From contig JAKQUO010000048.1 in the NCBI GenBank assembly GCA_029569255.1, positions 81,055-145,054 on the forward strand: a DNA stretch of 64,000 nucleotides. Direction: 5' to 3'. The position numbers were made by a program, and so were the translations under genes. The DNA is from Acidobacteriota bacterium (GTDB lineage: Bacteria > Acidobacteriota > Aminicenantia > Aminicenantales > Saccharicenantaceae). The notes below the pieces were generated by a model that did no database searches, had not been told where the DNA came from, and saw only the letters and a list, made by a program, of their open reading frames with translations. This document shows, piece after piece, positions 23,189 to 31,906 of the stretch; the first letter of the stretch is position 1; every line of letters starts with the position of its first letter.

Positions 23189-25692
23189 CCTTTCCCCGCC
23201 CTCCGCTCGAGGAGGTCGGTCTCGCGGAACGACTTCGTCCGCCTGTCGACGCGGAGCGTCTTGATCTCGAAGCCCCCGAGCCGGACCGCCGCCTTGGCGC
23301 CGAGGGCCGGGACCTTGACCGTGACCCGCCGCGGCGCCCCCGTGGGCTCGAAGAGCCGGACGACCGCGTCCCGGCCGTCCTCGGACCGCTTGAAGGCGGC
23401 GAGCTCGACGGCCTCGCCCTCGACCACGACGCCGGGGAGCGAGCGCTTCCGGCCCCGGCCGCCCGGCGGGAAATAGGCCAGGGCGTAGGGCGCCTCGTTG
23501 CGGGCGAGGGCCTCGCGGCCGATCCGCTCCAGGCGCTCGGCCGACGGGCCGCCGTCGAGCCAGAACCGGAACGTCCGTTCGCCGACGTCCTGGCGCGCGA
23601 CGAACCGGTCCCCGGCCACGGCCAGCCTGTCCTCCCACGTGTCGGCGGCGTAGGCGGGCGAGCGGAGGAGCGTCAGGCGCAGCTCGGCGCCGTTCCAGTC
23701 CGAGCCGTAGGTGCCGTCGTTGGCCACCGTCAGGGCCAGGCCGTCTTCGGCCGAGGCCAGGGCCAGCCACTTCTGGGCCACGGCCTCGTCGCCGTTGGAG
23801 GGCAGCTCGTCGGCGCCGTAGGCGACCTGGCCGAGGAACCGCGGCGCGCGCAGCTTCGGCGCGAGGCCGAGCTTGAGCATGGCGTCCCGCTCGGCCCAGA
23901 ACACCCGGACCCCGACCTCGATCTCCGTCCCCCGCTTGGGGACCTTGTAGTGGAAGAGCAGGCGCGAGGCGCCGTAGGCGAAGACGGCCTCGACGACGGT
24001 CCGGACAGGGCCGTCCTCGACGACGCGGACCGGGGCGAGGACGCCGTCGCGGAGGCCGCAGAAGCGGGCCGTTTCCTCGGGCGTGGCCGGCTTGAACGTC
24101 CCTTCGAGGGCCCGGAAGGCGCGGACCTTCATGCCCCAGGGATCGGCGTTGTCGCGGATGACGAGCGGGATGAAGGCGCCCGGGGCGAGCAGGTCCGCGC
24201 CGCCGGCCCGGTAGGCGTCGAGGAGCCCGGTCCGGACCCCGACCGACGCGACGAGGTCGGCCGTGGCCACGGTGATGGCGCCGCTCTCCTCGGCGGCCGC
24301 CGGCTTGGGCCTTTCGGCGGCGCGCTCGAGCCGGCACGAGAAGCGGGTCAGCCGGTTGGCCGGGAGCTCCGCTTCGAAGACGACGCGCTTGCGCCACTCG
24401 ACGCTGAGGTTGCTCTCCTCCTTCTCGAGCTGGACCGGGAGCTCGCGGCCGCCCGGCCCGAAGAGGCGGGGGACCCAGAAGCCCCCCTCCGTGTTCGGCT
24501 CCCAGGGCTCGAACTCGCACTCGACGAGCGTCCGCAGGGCCTGGCCGTGGGGATTGAAGACGAAGAGGGGGACTTCGCCGGCCGCGGCCCTGGGCTCGCC
24601 GGCGGCCAGGGCGAAGAAGGCCCGGGCCTTGACCCGCGACAGGATCTCGAGCCCGTGGCCGATGGTCCGCAGGGCGCCGTCCTCGCCCGACGGGATGGCC
24701 GAGCCGGGCAGGATGTCGTGGAACTCGACGAAGGCCAGGTCGCGCATGGCCTCTTCGAACTCCTCGCGGGGGTAGGCCATGAGCCCCTGGACCCAGGCCG
24801 CGGCGGCCATCTTCTCGGCCGAGTAGAGCTCGTTCTCGAGCCGGCGGTGTCCCTGCTTGACCCGGGCCATGGACGTGTAGCAGCCGACGGCCCAGGGGTT
24901 GAGGTCCTTCTCGCGGCGGGGGAGGGAGGGCCGTTCGGCCTCGAGCTCGCGGAAATAGTCGTCGGGCGTCGAGTGGACGAGTTCGAGGCCGCGGCGCTCT
25001 CTCCGCAGCGCCTCGAGGCCGGCCAAGTCCCGCCGTGACGGCCCGCCGCCGTGGTCGCCGACGCCCCAGAGGTGGATGGCCAGGCCGCCGTCCGGGTTCT
25101 CGGCCAGCCAGGCCTCCAGCCGGGCCCGCTCTTTGCCGCCGGGCGAGCAGTAGTGGGCCGAGGCCCGGTTGGCCAGGACCTCGGAGCCGTCGTAGCCGAC
25201 CCAGACGAACTCGTCCCGGGGCAGGGGGCACTGCGAGTCGCCGGGCCGGCAGCAGAGATAGGCCGTGTAACCGCTCTTGGCCAAGATCTGGACCAGGCCC
25301 CGGGTGTGGCCGAAGGGGTCGAGGTTGACCGCCGTCCGCGGCTCGACGCCGAACTTGTCCTTGAAATACCGGCGCCCGAGGAGGATCTGGCGGACGAACG
25401 ACTCGCCGCTCGGCATGTTGCAGTCGGGCTGGACGTGCCAGCCGCCCATGACGTGCCACTTCTTCCGCCGGACCAGAGCCTTGATGCGGCGGAAGAGCGC
25501 CGGCTCGTGCTCCTCGACCCACCGGTAGAGGACGGCCTCGTTGTGGCAGAAGACGAAATCGCCGCGCTTTTCGCAGAACTCGGCCGCCTGCCGGAACGTG
25601 GACAGGGCCTCGCCGGCCCCCTCCGGCCACTCCCACAGCCAGACCGGGTCGATGTGGGCGTTGGCGACGAGATGGATCCTTCGCTTGGCCAT
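23185..25692 (-). CDS. glycoside hydrolase family 38 (alpha-mannosidase-like)
   Basis: The chosen start is ATG 25692 (MAKRRIHLVANAHIDPVWLW), with AGAGAGG upstream and a promoter about 70 bases away. The 835-residue protein has the GH38 signature HIDPVWLWEW (zinc His and Asp), NLDPFGHT with the nucleophile-region Asp, then the central three-helix and C-terminal beta domains. No signal peptide is visible, so it probably acts in the cytoplasm on imported mannosides. It is first in an operon with UroD-like and Gfo/Idh genes. Confidence 0.9.
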   Translation of the reverse strand: MAKRRIHLVANAHIDPVWLWEWPEGAGEALSTFRQAAEFCEKRGDFVFCHNEAVLYRWVEEHEPALFRRIKALVRRKKWHVMGGWHVQPDCNMPSGESFVRQILLGRRYFKDKFGVEPRTAVNLDPFGHTRGLVQILAKSGYTAYLCCRPGDSQCPLPRDEFVWVGYDGSEVLANRASAHYCSPGGKERARLEAWLAENPDGGLAIHLWGVGDHGGGPSRRDLAGLEALRRERRGLELVHSTPDDYFRELEAERPSLPRREKDLNPWAVGCYTSMARVKQGHRRLENELYSAEKMAAAAWVQGLMAYPREEFEEAMRDLAFVEFHDILPGSAIPSGEDGALRTIGHGLEILSRVKARAFFALAAGEPRAAAGEVPLFVFNPHGQALRTLVECEFEPWEPNTEGGFWVPRLFGPGGRELPVQLEKEESNLSVEWRKRVVFEAELPANRLTRFSCRLERAAERPKPAAAEESGAITVATADLVASVGVRTGLLDAYRAGGADLLAPGAFIPLVIRDNADPWGMKVRAFRALEGTFKPATPEETARFCGLRDGVLAPVRVVEDGPVRTVVEAVFAYGASRLLFHYKVPKRGTEIEVGVRVFWAERDAMLKLGLAPKLRAPRFLGQVAYGADELPSNGDEAVAQKWLALASAEDGLALTVANDGTYGSDWNGAELRLTLLRSPAYAADTWEDRLAVAGDRFVARQDVGERTFRFWLDGGPSAERLERIGREALARNEAPYALAYFPPGGRGRKRSLPGVVVEGEAVELAAFKRSEDGRDAVVRLFEPTGAPRRVTVKVPALGAKAAVRLGGFEIKTLRVDRRTKSFRETDLLERRAGKG

Positions 25693-25759
25693 GGCCACCT
25701 CTCTCGGGGGATGACGGCGCGGACCCGGGGTCGAGGGCGGCCGCGCCTCCTCGGCCGGG

Positions 25760-25789
25760 ATTATATGTGCGGGATAGCCCCGAAAGCAA
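25760..25789 (-). promoter_or_regulatory. promoter of the GH38 operon
   Basis: On the minus strand TTGCTT (25789-25784), 18 bases and a perfect TATAAT (25765-25760). The leader to the ATG at 25692 would be about 60 bases. Confidence 0.55.
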
Positions 25790-25924
25790 ACCGTCCGGCG
25801 CCCGCCGGCCCCCGCCCTCAACGGACGGGGAGCGCGGGGGGCGGCATCCCTCGCCGTCTCGGAGCGGGAACTCGGAGATGGGAGAAGGGCCAAGAAAACG
25901 GGGCGTTCTTGCGAGGGGCCCGGC

Positions 25925-26125
25925 TCAGGCCCGGGAAGGGCCGCGGAGGAGGCGGGCCGGCAGGGTGATGATGGCTCCGATGAGATCGAAGACCGCTTTG
26001 ACCGTGACGCCGAGGAGCCGGAGCGGCAGGAGCAGGAGCCAGACGAACGGATAGAGGACCAGGGCCAACAGGGCGATCGGCCAGCAGATCACGAGCAGGA
26101 TGAGCCAAAGAAGGAATTTGGTCAT
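25925..26125 (-). CDS. small hydrophobic membrane protein
   Basis: Starting at ATG 26125 (MTKFLLWLILLVICWPIALLA), the 66-residue product is almost entirely hydrophobic, with two likely membrane helices and a short basic tail (ARLLRGPSRA). No family is recognised. It stands alone between the GH38 operon and a UroD-like gene. The hydrophobic pattern and regular codon use make it a probable real gene, though its size limits confidence. Confidence 0.5.
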   Translation of the reverse strand: MTKFLLWLILLVICWPIALLALVLYPFVWLLLLPLRLLGVTVKAVFDLIGAIITLPARLLRGPSRA

Positions 26126-26248
26126 CGTCGGCCTCCTCGCCTGGATATACGGACGGCCGCACGCCAAGGTTCCCTGGATCGGCGGCGCGCAGCTCGATTC
26201 GCTCGGTCGCCCGGGACCGGAGCGTCGATCGGCCTGTCGAGCCGGGTG

Positions 26249-27289
26249 TCACCGGAACGGGGGCCGGCCGAAGGCGTCGCGGGCCTCGCGCAGGGCGACG
26301 ACGTGGCTTGGCTCGCAGTCGTAGGCCACGACGCCGCAGCCGAAGAGGAGCCCCGGCTGTCCGGCCGCCGCCTCGAGGACCCGCCGGGCCTCGGCCCGGA
26401 CGGCGTCCGGCGGCCCGGCATGGACGAGCCGGGCGTCCACCGAGGCCCGCAGGGCCCGCTGCTCGGCCCGGCACCGCCTCAGGAACAGCCCCAGGTCGGC
26501 GCCGGCGTCGCAGAGGAGCTGAGGCGCCCCGGTCCGGAGGAGGTCCTCGAGGATGGCCGTCGTGTCGCCGCCGACGATGAGCGGCGTCAGGCGCGCTCCC
26601 GCCCGGCGCAGGGCGGGGACGACGGCGTCGCGGTAGGCCGGCAGGACGAACTCGCGGAAGACCCGGGGCGAGGCCGCCGCCGGCGAGGCCTTGGAATCGA
26701 AGAGGACCGGCTCGACCCCGCGCTCGAGGAAGGCCGCCCCGAAGTCCGCGGCGGTCCGGGCCGCCCAGTCCATGAGCCCGCGGACAAAGGCCGGGTCCTC
26801 GACCGTCGCCACGAGGAGCGCTTCCGACCCGGCCACGGCCGAGGCCAGCGAGAACGGCCCGGTCACGGCGCCGCGGACGACGAGGTCGCGGCCCCGCGCC
26901 TTACGGAGCCGGGCCGCCGTCTCCAGGAAGAGCGGCAGGCGTCCGTCTTGGGCCGGGTCGATCCGCCCGAGCTTCCGGAGGTCGCCGGGCCCGCGGACGA
27001 GCGGCGCCGCCACCGCCGGGACGTCCGGGCCGGCCCCGAAGAAGCGGACCTCGCAGCCGGCCGCCTCGGCCTCGACGTTGTAGACGTCGAGCCCGACCGT
27101 GAGCGCGTCGGGGTCGTAGAGGGCGAGCTCCCTCTCCAGGGCCTCGCCGAGGAGGCCGGCGTCGCGGCAGACCTCGGACGGGGACCGGCCGACGAGGCGG
27201 GCCTTGTGCTCGTAGACGGCCGGGACGAAGGGGACCTTGTCGGCGGGCTCGAGCGCCAGGGTCCGCTCGAGCCTCTCGCGCTTGGTCAT
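26249..27289 (-). CDS. uroporphyrinogen decarboxylase-family protein
   Basis: The 346-residue protein begins MTKRERLERTLALEPADKVPF, the standard opening of UroD-like methyltransferases, and has VVRGAVTGPFSLAS and LLCDAGADLGLFL. The histidine of the usual HxCG zinc motif is not obvious (VGGDTTAILEDLLRTG), so activity is uncertain. It follows a LysE-type exporter gene by six bases. It is the third member of this family in the window besides 10794 and 22049; none is next to heme genes. Confidence 0.75.
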   Translation of the reverse strand: MTKRERLERTLALEPADKVPFVPAVYEHKARLVGRSPSEVCRDAGLLGEALERELALYDPDALTVGLDVYNVEAEAAGCEVRFFGAGPDVPAVAAPLVRGPGDLRKLGRIDPAQDGRLPLFLETAARLRKARGRDLVVRGAVTGPFSLASAVAGSEALLVATVEDPAFVRGLMDWAARTAADFGAAFLERGVEPVLFDSKASPAAASPRVFREFVLPAYRDAVVPALRRAGARLTPLIVGGDTTAILEDLLRTGAPQLLCDAGADLGLFLRRCRAEQRALRASVDARLVHAGPPDAVRAEARRVLEAAAGQPGLLFGCGVVAYDCEPSHVVALREARDAFGRPPFR

Positions 27290-27295
27290 CCACGG

Positions 27296-27934
27296 TCAGA
27301 TGAAGACGGTGGCCAGGGTGTAGACGGCGAAACCGATCAGCGCCAGCCCGAGAGCGAAGAGGATCCTGCGGAAGGTCTCCTGCTTGATGCGCTGGTGCCG
27401 GGAGCTGATGAACCGGACGAGGCCCATGTACCAGCCGAACGAGGTCAGGCCGACCACGACGGCGAAGGCCACGGCCGTCCAGGTGCCGTAGCGGACCAGG
27501 TTATGGCCGAGGAGGTTATGCCCGGTGACGACCCCGGCCACGAAGATCCAGTACATGTAGAGGGTCGGGTTGGTGAGGTAGAGGAGCATGACGCCCAGGA
27601 TCGGCTTGGGCGCGGCCGAGGGGACGCTGTTCCGGTCCTGGGGGATCTCGAAGGTCTTGGAATCGATGATGAGCTTGCGGGCCAGCAGGAAGATGACGAC
27701 GGCCGCGACGAGCTTCAGGACCGACATGGAATAGGCCGGCAGGCGGAGCTTGATCCTGAAGAACCCGGCCAGGGCGACGAAGCAGAAGACGGCGTCGAAG
27801 AAGGAGGCGGTCGCGCCGGCCAGGACGCCGTGGAGGAAGTCGCGCTTGAGGGCCTGGGAGGCGACGAAGAAGTTGATCGGGCCGAGGGGGACGGAGGCCA
27901 TGAGGCCGAAGAAGATCCCTAGCAGAGCGAACAT
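27296..27934 (-). CDS. LysE-family exporter
   Basis: The start is taken at ATG 27934 (MFALLGIFFGLMASVPLGPIN), which opens directly with the first membrane helix. The 212-residue protein has about six helices, the LysE/RhtB-type PLGPINFFV motif and a conserved YLTNPTLYMYW segment. Members export amino acids or related small molecules. It is co-directional with and six bases from the following UroD-like gene, so both may serve one pathway. Substrate unknown. Confidence 0.75.
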   Translation of the reverse strand: MFALLGIFFGLMASVPLGPINFFVASQALKRDFLHGVLAGATASFFDAVFCFVALAGFFRIKLRLPAYSMSVLKLVAAVVIFLLARKLIIDSKTFEIPQDRNSVPSAAPKPILGVMLLYLTNPTLYMYWIFVAGVVTGHNLLGHNLVRYGTWTAVAFAVVVGLTSFGWYMGLVRFISSRHQRIKQETFRRILFALGLALIGFAVYTLATVFI

Positions 27935-28029
27935 CTCGCCGGGAGTGTAGCGGAAACCCCGGCCGGGAGTCAATCACCGGAGCCGGGCATCGGGAGGGGG
28001 GCGGGGGCGGGACGGCGGCCGCGGCCGCC

Positions 28030-28275
28030 TCACATCTTGGCGATGCTGGCGGCCTCGTCGCCGGAGTCCTCCTCGGACTCGAGCTCGATGCCGAGGAGCT
28101 TGGCCGTCCCCTCGTAGACCATCTTCAGCGACTTCTTGGACTCCTGGAGCTCGGCCAGGCGCTTCCGGACCTTTTGGAGTTCCTTCTCGACTTCCTCGTC
28201 GAGATGCTCCAGCTGGTGCTTCACCTCGGCCATCGTCTTCTTGTAGAGGTCCTCTTGTTCCTTGCTCAGAGCCAT
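28030..28275 (-). CDS. small coiled-coil protein
   Basis: This 81-residue protein is mostly a charged coiled coil (EQEDLYKKTMAEVKHQLEHL, then EKELQKVRKRLAELQES) with an acidic Ser/Glu tail. No named family is recognised. It begins 30 bases after the stop of the receiver-TonB fusion gene on the same strand and may be co-transcribed with it. Heptad spacing is visible, and no membrane segment or signal peptide is present. Confidence 0.6.
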   Translation of the reverse strand: MALSKEQEDLYKKTMAEVKHQLEHLDEEVEKELQKVRKRLAELQESKKSLKMVYEGTAKLLGIELESEEDSGDEAASIAKM

Positions 28276-28305
28276 GCGAAACTCCTTCCCGCCGGATTAT
28301 ACCAT

Positions 28306-30300
28306 CTATTCCGAGGCGCCGGAATCGCTTTTCTCGGCCTTGAAAGCGATGACGAACGGCTTCCAGACCTTGACGGCGACGCCGTCCTTGCGGGCCGGCT
28401 CGAACTTCCACTTCCTCACGGCGGCCTCGGCCGCCTTGCCCAGGCCCATGTCGTCCTGGATGCCCTTGAGGATGCCGGTGTCGACGACGTTGCCCTTCTC
28501 GTCGATCAGGGCGTTGACGGTGATCGAGCCTTCGAGGCCGCGCGCCTGGGCGCCCTGGGGATAGACCGGGTTGACCTTCTTGGTCAGGGCCGGCGGGCTG
28601 GTCACCGAGCCCAGATCGACCAGGTCGCCTTCCTTGACGGGGGGAGCGGCCGGCGGCGAGGCGACCGCGGCGGGCGGCTCGGCTTCCGTCCTGGCCGCCG
28701 GGGGCTGGGCCTCGGCCTTCGCCGCGGCCGCGTTGCCGTCCCGCTCGCTCGCCGGCGGGGTCAGGGCGAGGACGCCGGCCGGGACGACGGGATCGACGAT
28801 CCCTTCGGCCACGGGGGGGGCCTCGGCCGCCTTGGCGGCGGGCTTGGGCTTCGGTTTGGCCGGAGCGGGCTCGACGACGGGCGGCAGGGTTTCGACGGGC
28901 GGCGGGGCCGGGACTTCGATCGCGGGCACGGCCCGGGAAGCGCTCGGGACCGGAACTGGCCTGGGCGCGGGCTTGGGCCTCAGGACGAGGAAGGCGGCCG
29001 CGGCGACGGCCACGACGCCGACGGCCGCGAAGACGAGCTTCGGGAGGCCTTTCTTCTCCTTCCCCTCGCCGATGTGTTCGAAGATCTCCCGGTGCTGGAA
29101 GATGTCGCCGGAGGGGGTCGGGGAGACCTCGGGGATCTTGACTTCGGTCCGGACGGGCTCCCGCATGGCCGGCTCGGGGCGGGCGGGCTCGGCCCCCCGG
29201 GGCTCGCGCCTGGCCGGCTCGGGCCTCGGCGTCTCCGCCGGGCGGGCCGGCTTCACCGGGGCCGCCGGCATGACCGGCCGCGCCGGGGCCTGGGCCTTCG
29301 GCGGGTCCGGGGGCGCCTGAGGCTTCGGCTTCGCGGGGGTGAAGAAGGGCGAGATGTCGGAGCCCGGGTCGCCGGGCGTCAACGTGTTCCTGGCGGCCGG
29401 CCCGGGCACGGCGGGCCCGGATTCCGGGGCCGGCGCCGGGGCGGGCTTGGGCCTTTCGGCGGCGGGTTTGGCGGCCGCGGGCTTCTCGGCCTCCGGGGCC
29501 GGGGGCGGCGGCGCGGGCGCGGGGGGCCGGGGCGCGGGCCGGGGGGCCTTGACCTTGTCTTTCTCGATCTCGAACCCGGCCAGGGCCGACTTGAGGAACT
29601 GATCGATGTCGGCGCTCTCGCTGCCGTTGCCGTTGCCGCCGCCCGTCCGCTCGGCGGGCCTCTTCGCCTCGGGGACGGGCCGGGCCGCGACCGTCTTGAG
29701 AAGATCGTCCGCGAGCGACTCGAACCTGGCCTCCGCGGGCGTCTCGCGCCGGGCCGGGGCGGGGGCGGACTTCCGCAGCTTGGGGATCTCCCGGGCCAGC
29801 TTGTCGATGTCGGCCGGGATCGAGAACAGGTCCTCGTCGGACCTGGGCTTATCGCGCTTCGACGCGTCGGCCGTGACGGGCTCGGGCCGGACGGGCCGGG
29901 CCCGCTCCGGCTCTTGCCTCGGCTCGGGCTTGCCCAGGACGGCCTCGATCGAGCTCAGAAGCTCGGCCACCTTGAGCGGCTTCTCGAAGTATTCCGACGC
30001 GCCGTAGGTCCGCAGGGCCTCGGTCCGATAGACGCGGTCCTTGTAGACCCCGGTCATGATGAAGACGGTGGCCTGGGAGTTGCGCTCCGAGGTGATGCGC
30101 TGGCAGAGCTCGAAGCCGTGGACCTTCGGCAGCATGGCTTCCATGAGGACCAGGTCGGGGGACTCCTTGTTGTACCTGTCCCAGCCCGCCTGGCCGTCGG
30201 TCGCCGTGACCACCTCGTACCCCTCCTTGGCCAGGGTCCCCTGGAGGGAGGCCAGCGAGTTCTGATCGTAGTCGATGACGAGGATCTTTTTCATGCCCAT
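28306..30300 (-). CDS. pseudo-receiver domain fused to a TonB-type protein
   Basis: The 664-residue protein joins an N-terminal response-regulator receiver (residues 3-122; KILVIDYDQ, FIMTGVY, YFEKPLK), a long Pro/Ala-rich cytoplasmic linker, one membrane helix (about 420-440, KLVFAAVGVVAVAAAAFLVL), a Pro-rich periplasmic stretch and a single TonB C-terminal domain (about 570-655, VNPVYPQGAQARGLEGSITV). At the phosphate-accepting position the receiver reads VLMEAMLP, so the usual Asp is Glu54. It may be locked in an active-like state or bind partners without phosphorylation. Energy transduction or envelope signalling is possible; no histidine kinase is adjacent. Confidence 0.8.
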   Translation of the reverse strand: MGMKKILVIDYDQNSLASLQGTLAKEGYEVVTATDGQAGWDRYNKESPDLVLMEAMLPKVHGFELCQRITSERNSQATVFIMTGVYKDRVYRTEALRTYGASEYFEKPLKVAELLSSIEAVLGKPEPRQEPERARPVRPEPVTADASKRDKPRSDEDLFSIPADIDKLAREIPKLRKSAPAPARRETPAEARFESLADDLLKTVAARPVPEAKRPAERTGGGNGNGSESADIDQFLKSALAGFEIEKDKVKAPRPAPRPPAPAPPPPAPEAEKPAAAKPAAERPKPAPAPAPESGPAVPGPAARNTLTPGDPGSDISPFFTPAKPKPQAPPDPPKAQAPARPVMPAAPVKPARPAETPRPEPARREPRGAEPARPEPAMREPVRTEVKIPEVSPTPSGDIFQHREIFEHIGEGKEKKGLPKLVFAAVGVVAVAAAAFLVLRPKPAPRPVPVPSASRAVPAIEVPAPPPVETLPPVVEPAPAKPKPKPAAKAAEAPPVAEGIVDPVVPAGVLALTPPASERDGNAAAAKAEAQPPAARTEAEPPAAVASPPAAPPVKEGDLVDLGSVTSPPALTKKVNPVYPQGAQARGLEGSITVNALIDEKGNVVDTGILKGIQDDMGLGKAAEAAVRKWKFEPARKDGVAVKVWKPFVIAFKAEKSDSGASE

Positions 30301-30833
30301 CTCTTGCCGCGTCGCGCCGCCTTACGACCGGCCTTCCCGTCGCCGGAACGGGCCGGCGGACGGTCCTTCGGACAGCGCTCTCGTTCGCATGGACCCATTT
30401 TTTCCTCACCCCCCGGCCGGGTCAATCACCCCTCAAGGTGAATACCGGGATGATTTCCCCCCCCCACCCCGGGGGGACCGGCCCCTCGGGGGGCGCCCCG
30501 AGGGCCCTCGCCGCCTCGCCTCATCCGCCGGGGAGGCCGACGAGGGACCTCGGGTGTCGTCTCCGCTCGCTGCGGTGAAACGTCACGCCGTCCCGGGGCC
30601 TGAAAACGGGACATGTCCTTGCACGTGTCCCGGGCTTTCAGACACCGAGGCCGGCTAGTTCACCGCTTGATGCTCACTCCGACGACACCTTCGGCCCCTT
30701 CTTCCGTCGGCCTCCCATGGCCGGGCGGCCGAGCTCGCTCGAGGTGATGCCTCATGATAAAAGCGCGGCGGCCGGTCGAGCGCCGGGAGCGGCGGGCTGA
30801 ACCGCCGGGGCGCGGGCGCGTAATCATCAATCA
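30301..30833. other. intergenic region with inverted repeats, no gene seen
   Basis: No convincing coding sequence is present. Visible structures are TCACCCCTCAAGGTGA at 30426-30441, similar to the boxes at 13773, and an imperfect hairpin at 30601-30640 whose core GGGACATGTCC..ACGTGTCCC resembles the family C palindromes. Homopolymer C and G runs occur near 30457-30476. Confidence 0.5.
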
Positions 30834-30977
30834 GGTTCTCTTCCATTTTCTGTGGGTGGCTATGGGATCGGTTGCCAGGTGCTCGAGGCGCGTGTCGGGA
30901 CATGTACCGCCCCGGTACGTGTCCCGTGGGCCTCCCATTTGCCGGCCCATCTGACCCACACAACGTGGCAGAGAACC
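30834..30977. mobile_element. family C MITE-like element with terminal inverted repeats and 8-bp duplication
   Basis: The 144-bp element starts GGTTCTCTTCCATTTTCTGT and ends with its inverse (20 of 24 terminal bases match). It is flanked on both sides by ATCAATCA (30826-30833 and 30978-30985), which looks like a target-site duplication. Its core carries the palindrome GGGACATGTACCG..CGGTACGTGTCCC shared with 9226-9348. No transposase is encoded. It lies directly before the ribosome-binding site of the C1 peptidase gene. Confidence 0.8.
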
Positions 30978-31002
30978 ATCAATCATAAGAAAGGAGGAGG
31001 AC

Positions 31003-31896
31003 ATGGACGGGACGAGAACGCGCGGTTTGGGCTGGATCCCGGACTTCCCCGATTTCCGGGACTACACCGAGGCGACGCCCGATGTCCGCGACGCGCTCGC
31101 GCCGACGGGGCTCGGCGCCGCCGCCCGCGGCCGTCCGGGCCCGCCGCGGCTCGCCGCCGCCGTCGACCTCCGGCCCTGGGCCTCGCCCGTCGAGGACCAG
31201 GGCGCTCTCGGCTCCTGCACGGCCCAGGCCGGCGCCGGGGTCATCGAGTATTACGAGCGCAAGGCCTTCGGGCGCCACATCGACGCCTCGCGCCTGTTCC
31301 TCTACAAGGCGACCCGGAACCTCATGAAGGCCAAGGGCGACTCGGGCGCCTTCCTCCGGACGACCATGGGGGCCATGGTGCTCTTCGGCGTCCCGCCCGA
31401 GAAGTACTGGCCCTATTCCGACGCCGGGGAGGCGTTCGACCGCGAGCCGCCCGCCTTCTGCTACGCCTTCGCCCAGAGCTACAGGACGCTCCTCTATTAC
31501 CGCCACGACCCGGCCGGGGCCGACCGGTCCGACGTCCTCGACCGGCTGAAGGCCCATCTCGCCGCCGGGCACCCGGCCATGTTCGGCTTCACCGTCTACA
31601 GCTCGATCGACCAGGCCGAGGCGACCGGCCGCATCCCGGTCCCGCACGGCCGCGAGCGCGTCGAGGGCGGCCACGCCGTCGTGGCCATGGGCTACGACGA
31701 CGCCATGGCCATCGCCAACGCCGCCGGGGGCGAGGCCTGCCGCGGCGCCCTGCTCGTCCGCAACTCCTGGGGCAAGGGCTGGGGCGAGGCGGGCTACGGC
31801 TGGCTGCCCTACGCCTACGTCCTGCGGGGACTGGCCGAGGACTTCTGGTCGGTGCTGAAGAAGGACTGGATCGACACCGGCGAGTTCAAGCTCTGA
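31003..31896 (+). CDS. papain-like C1 family cysteine peptidase
   Basis: The 297-residue protein has the papain catalytic elements: oxyanion Gln and nucleophile in EDQGALGSC (Cys72), GGHAVVAMGYDD (His224) and RNSWGKGWGEAGYGW (Asn254). The start is supported by AAAGGAGGAGGAC. There is no signal peptide and only a short N-terminal stretch instead of a full propeptide, so it may act in the cytoplasm or leave by another route. It stands alone, with a MITE-like element immediately upstream. Confidence 0.85.
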   Translation: MDGTRTRGLGWIPDFPDFRDYTEATPDVRDALAPTGLGAAARGRPGPPRLAAAVDLRPWASPVEDQGALGSCTAQAGAGVIEYYERKAFGRHIDASRLFLYKATRNLMKAKGDSGAFLRTTMGAMVLFGVPPEKYWPYSDAGEAFDREPPAFCYAFAQSYRTLLYYRHDPAGADRSDVLDRLKAHLAAGHPAMFGFTVYSSIDQAEATGRIPVPHGRERVEGGHAVVAMGYDDAMAIANAAGGEACRGALLVRNSWGKGWGEAGYGWLPYAYVLRGLAEDFWSVLKKDWIDTGEFKL

Positions 31897-31906
31897 GGCG
31901 GGCGCC

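Noticed and set aside
10794-27289. UroD-family genes annotated as hemE
   Set aside because: Neighbours are a corrinoid protein, a mannosidase and an exporter, and motifs match methyltransferase relatives better; no other heme genes are present.
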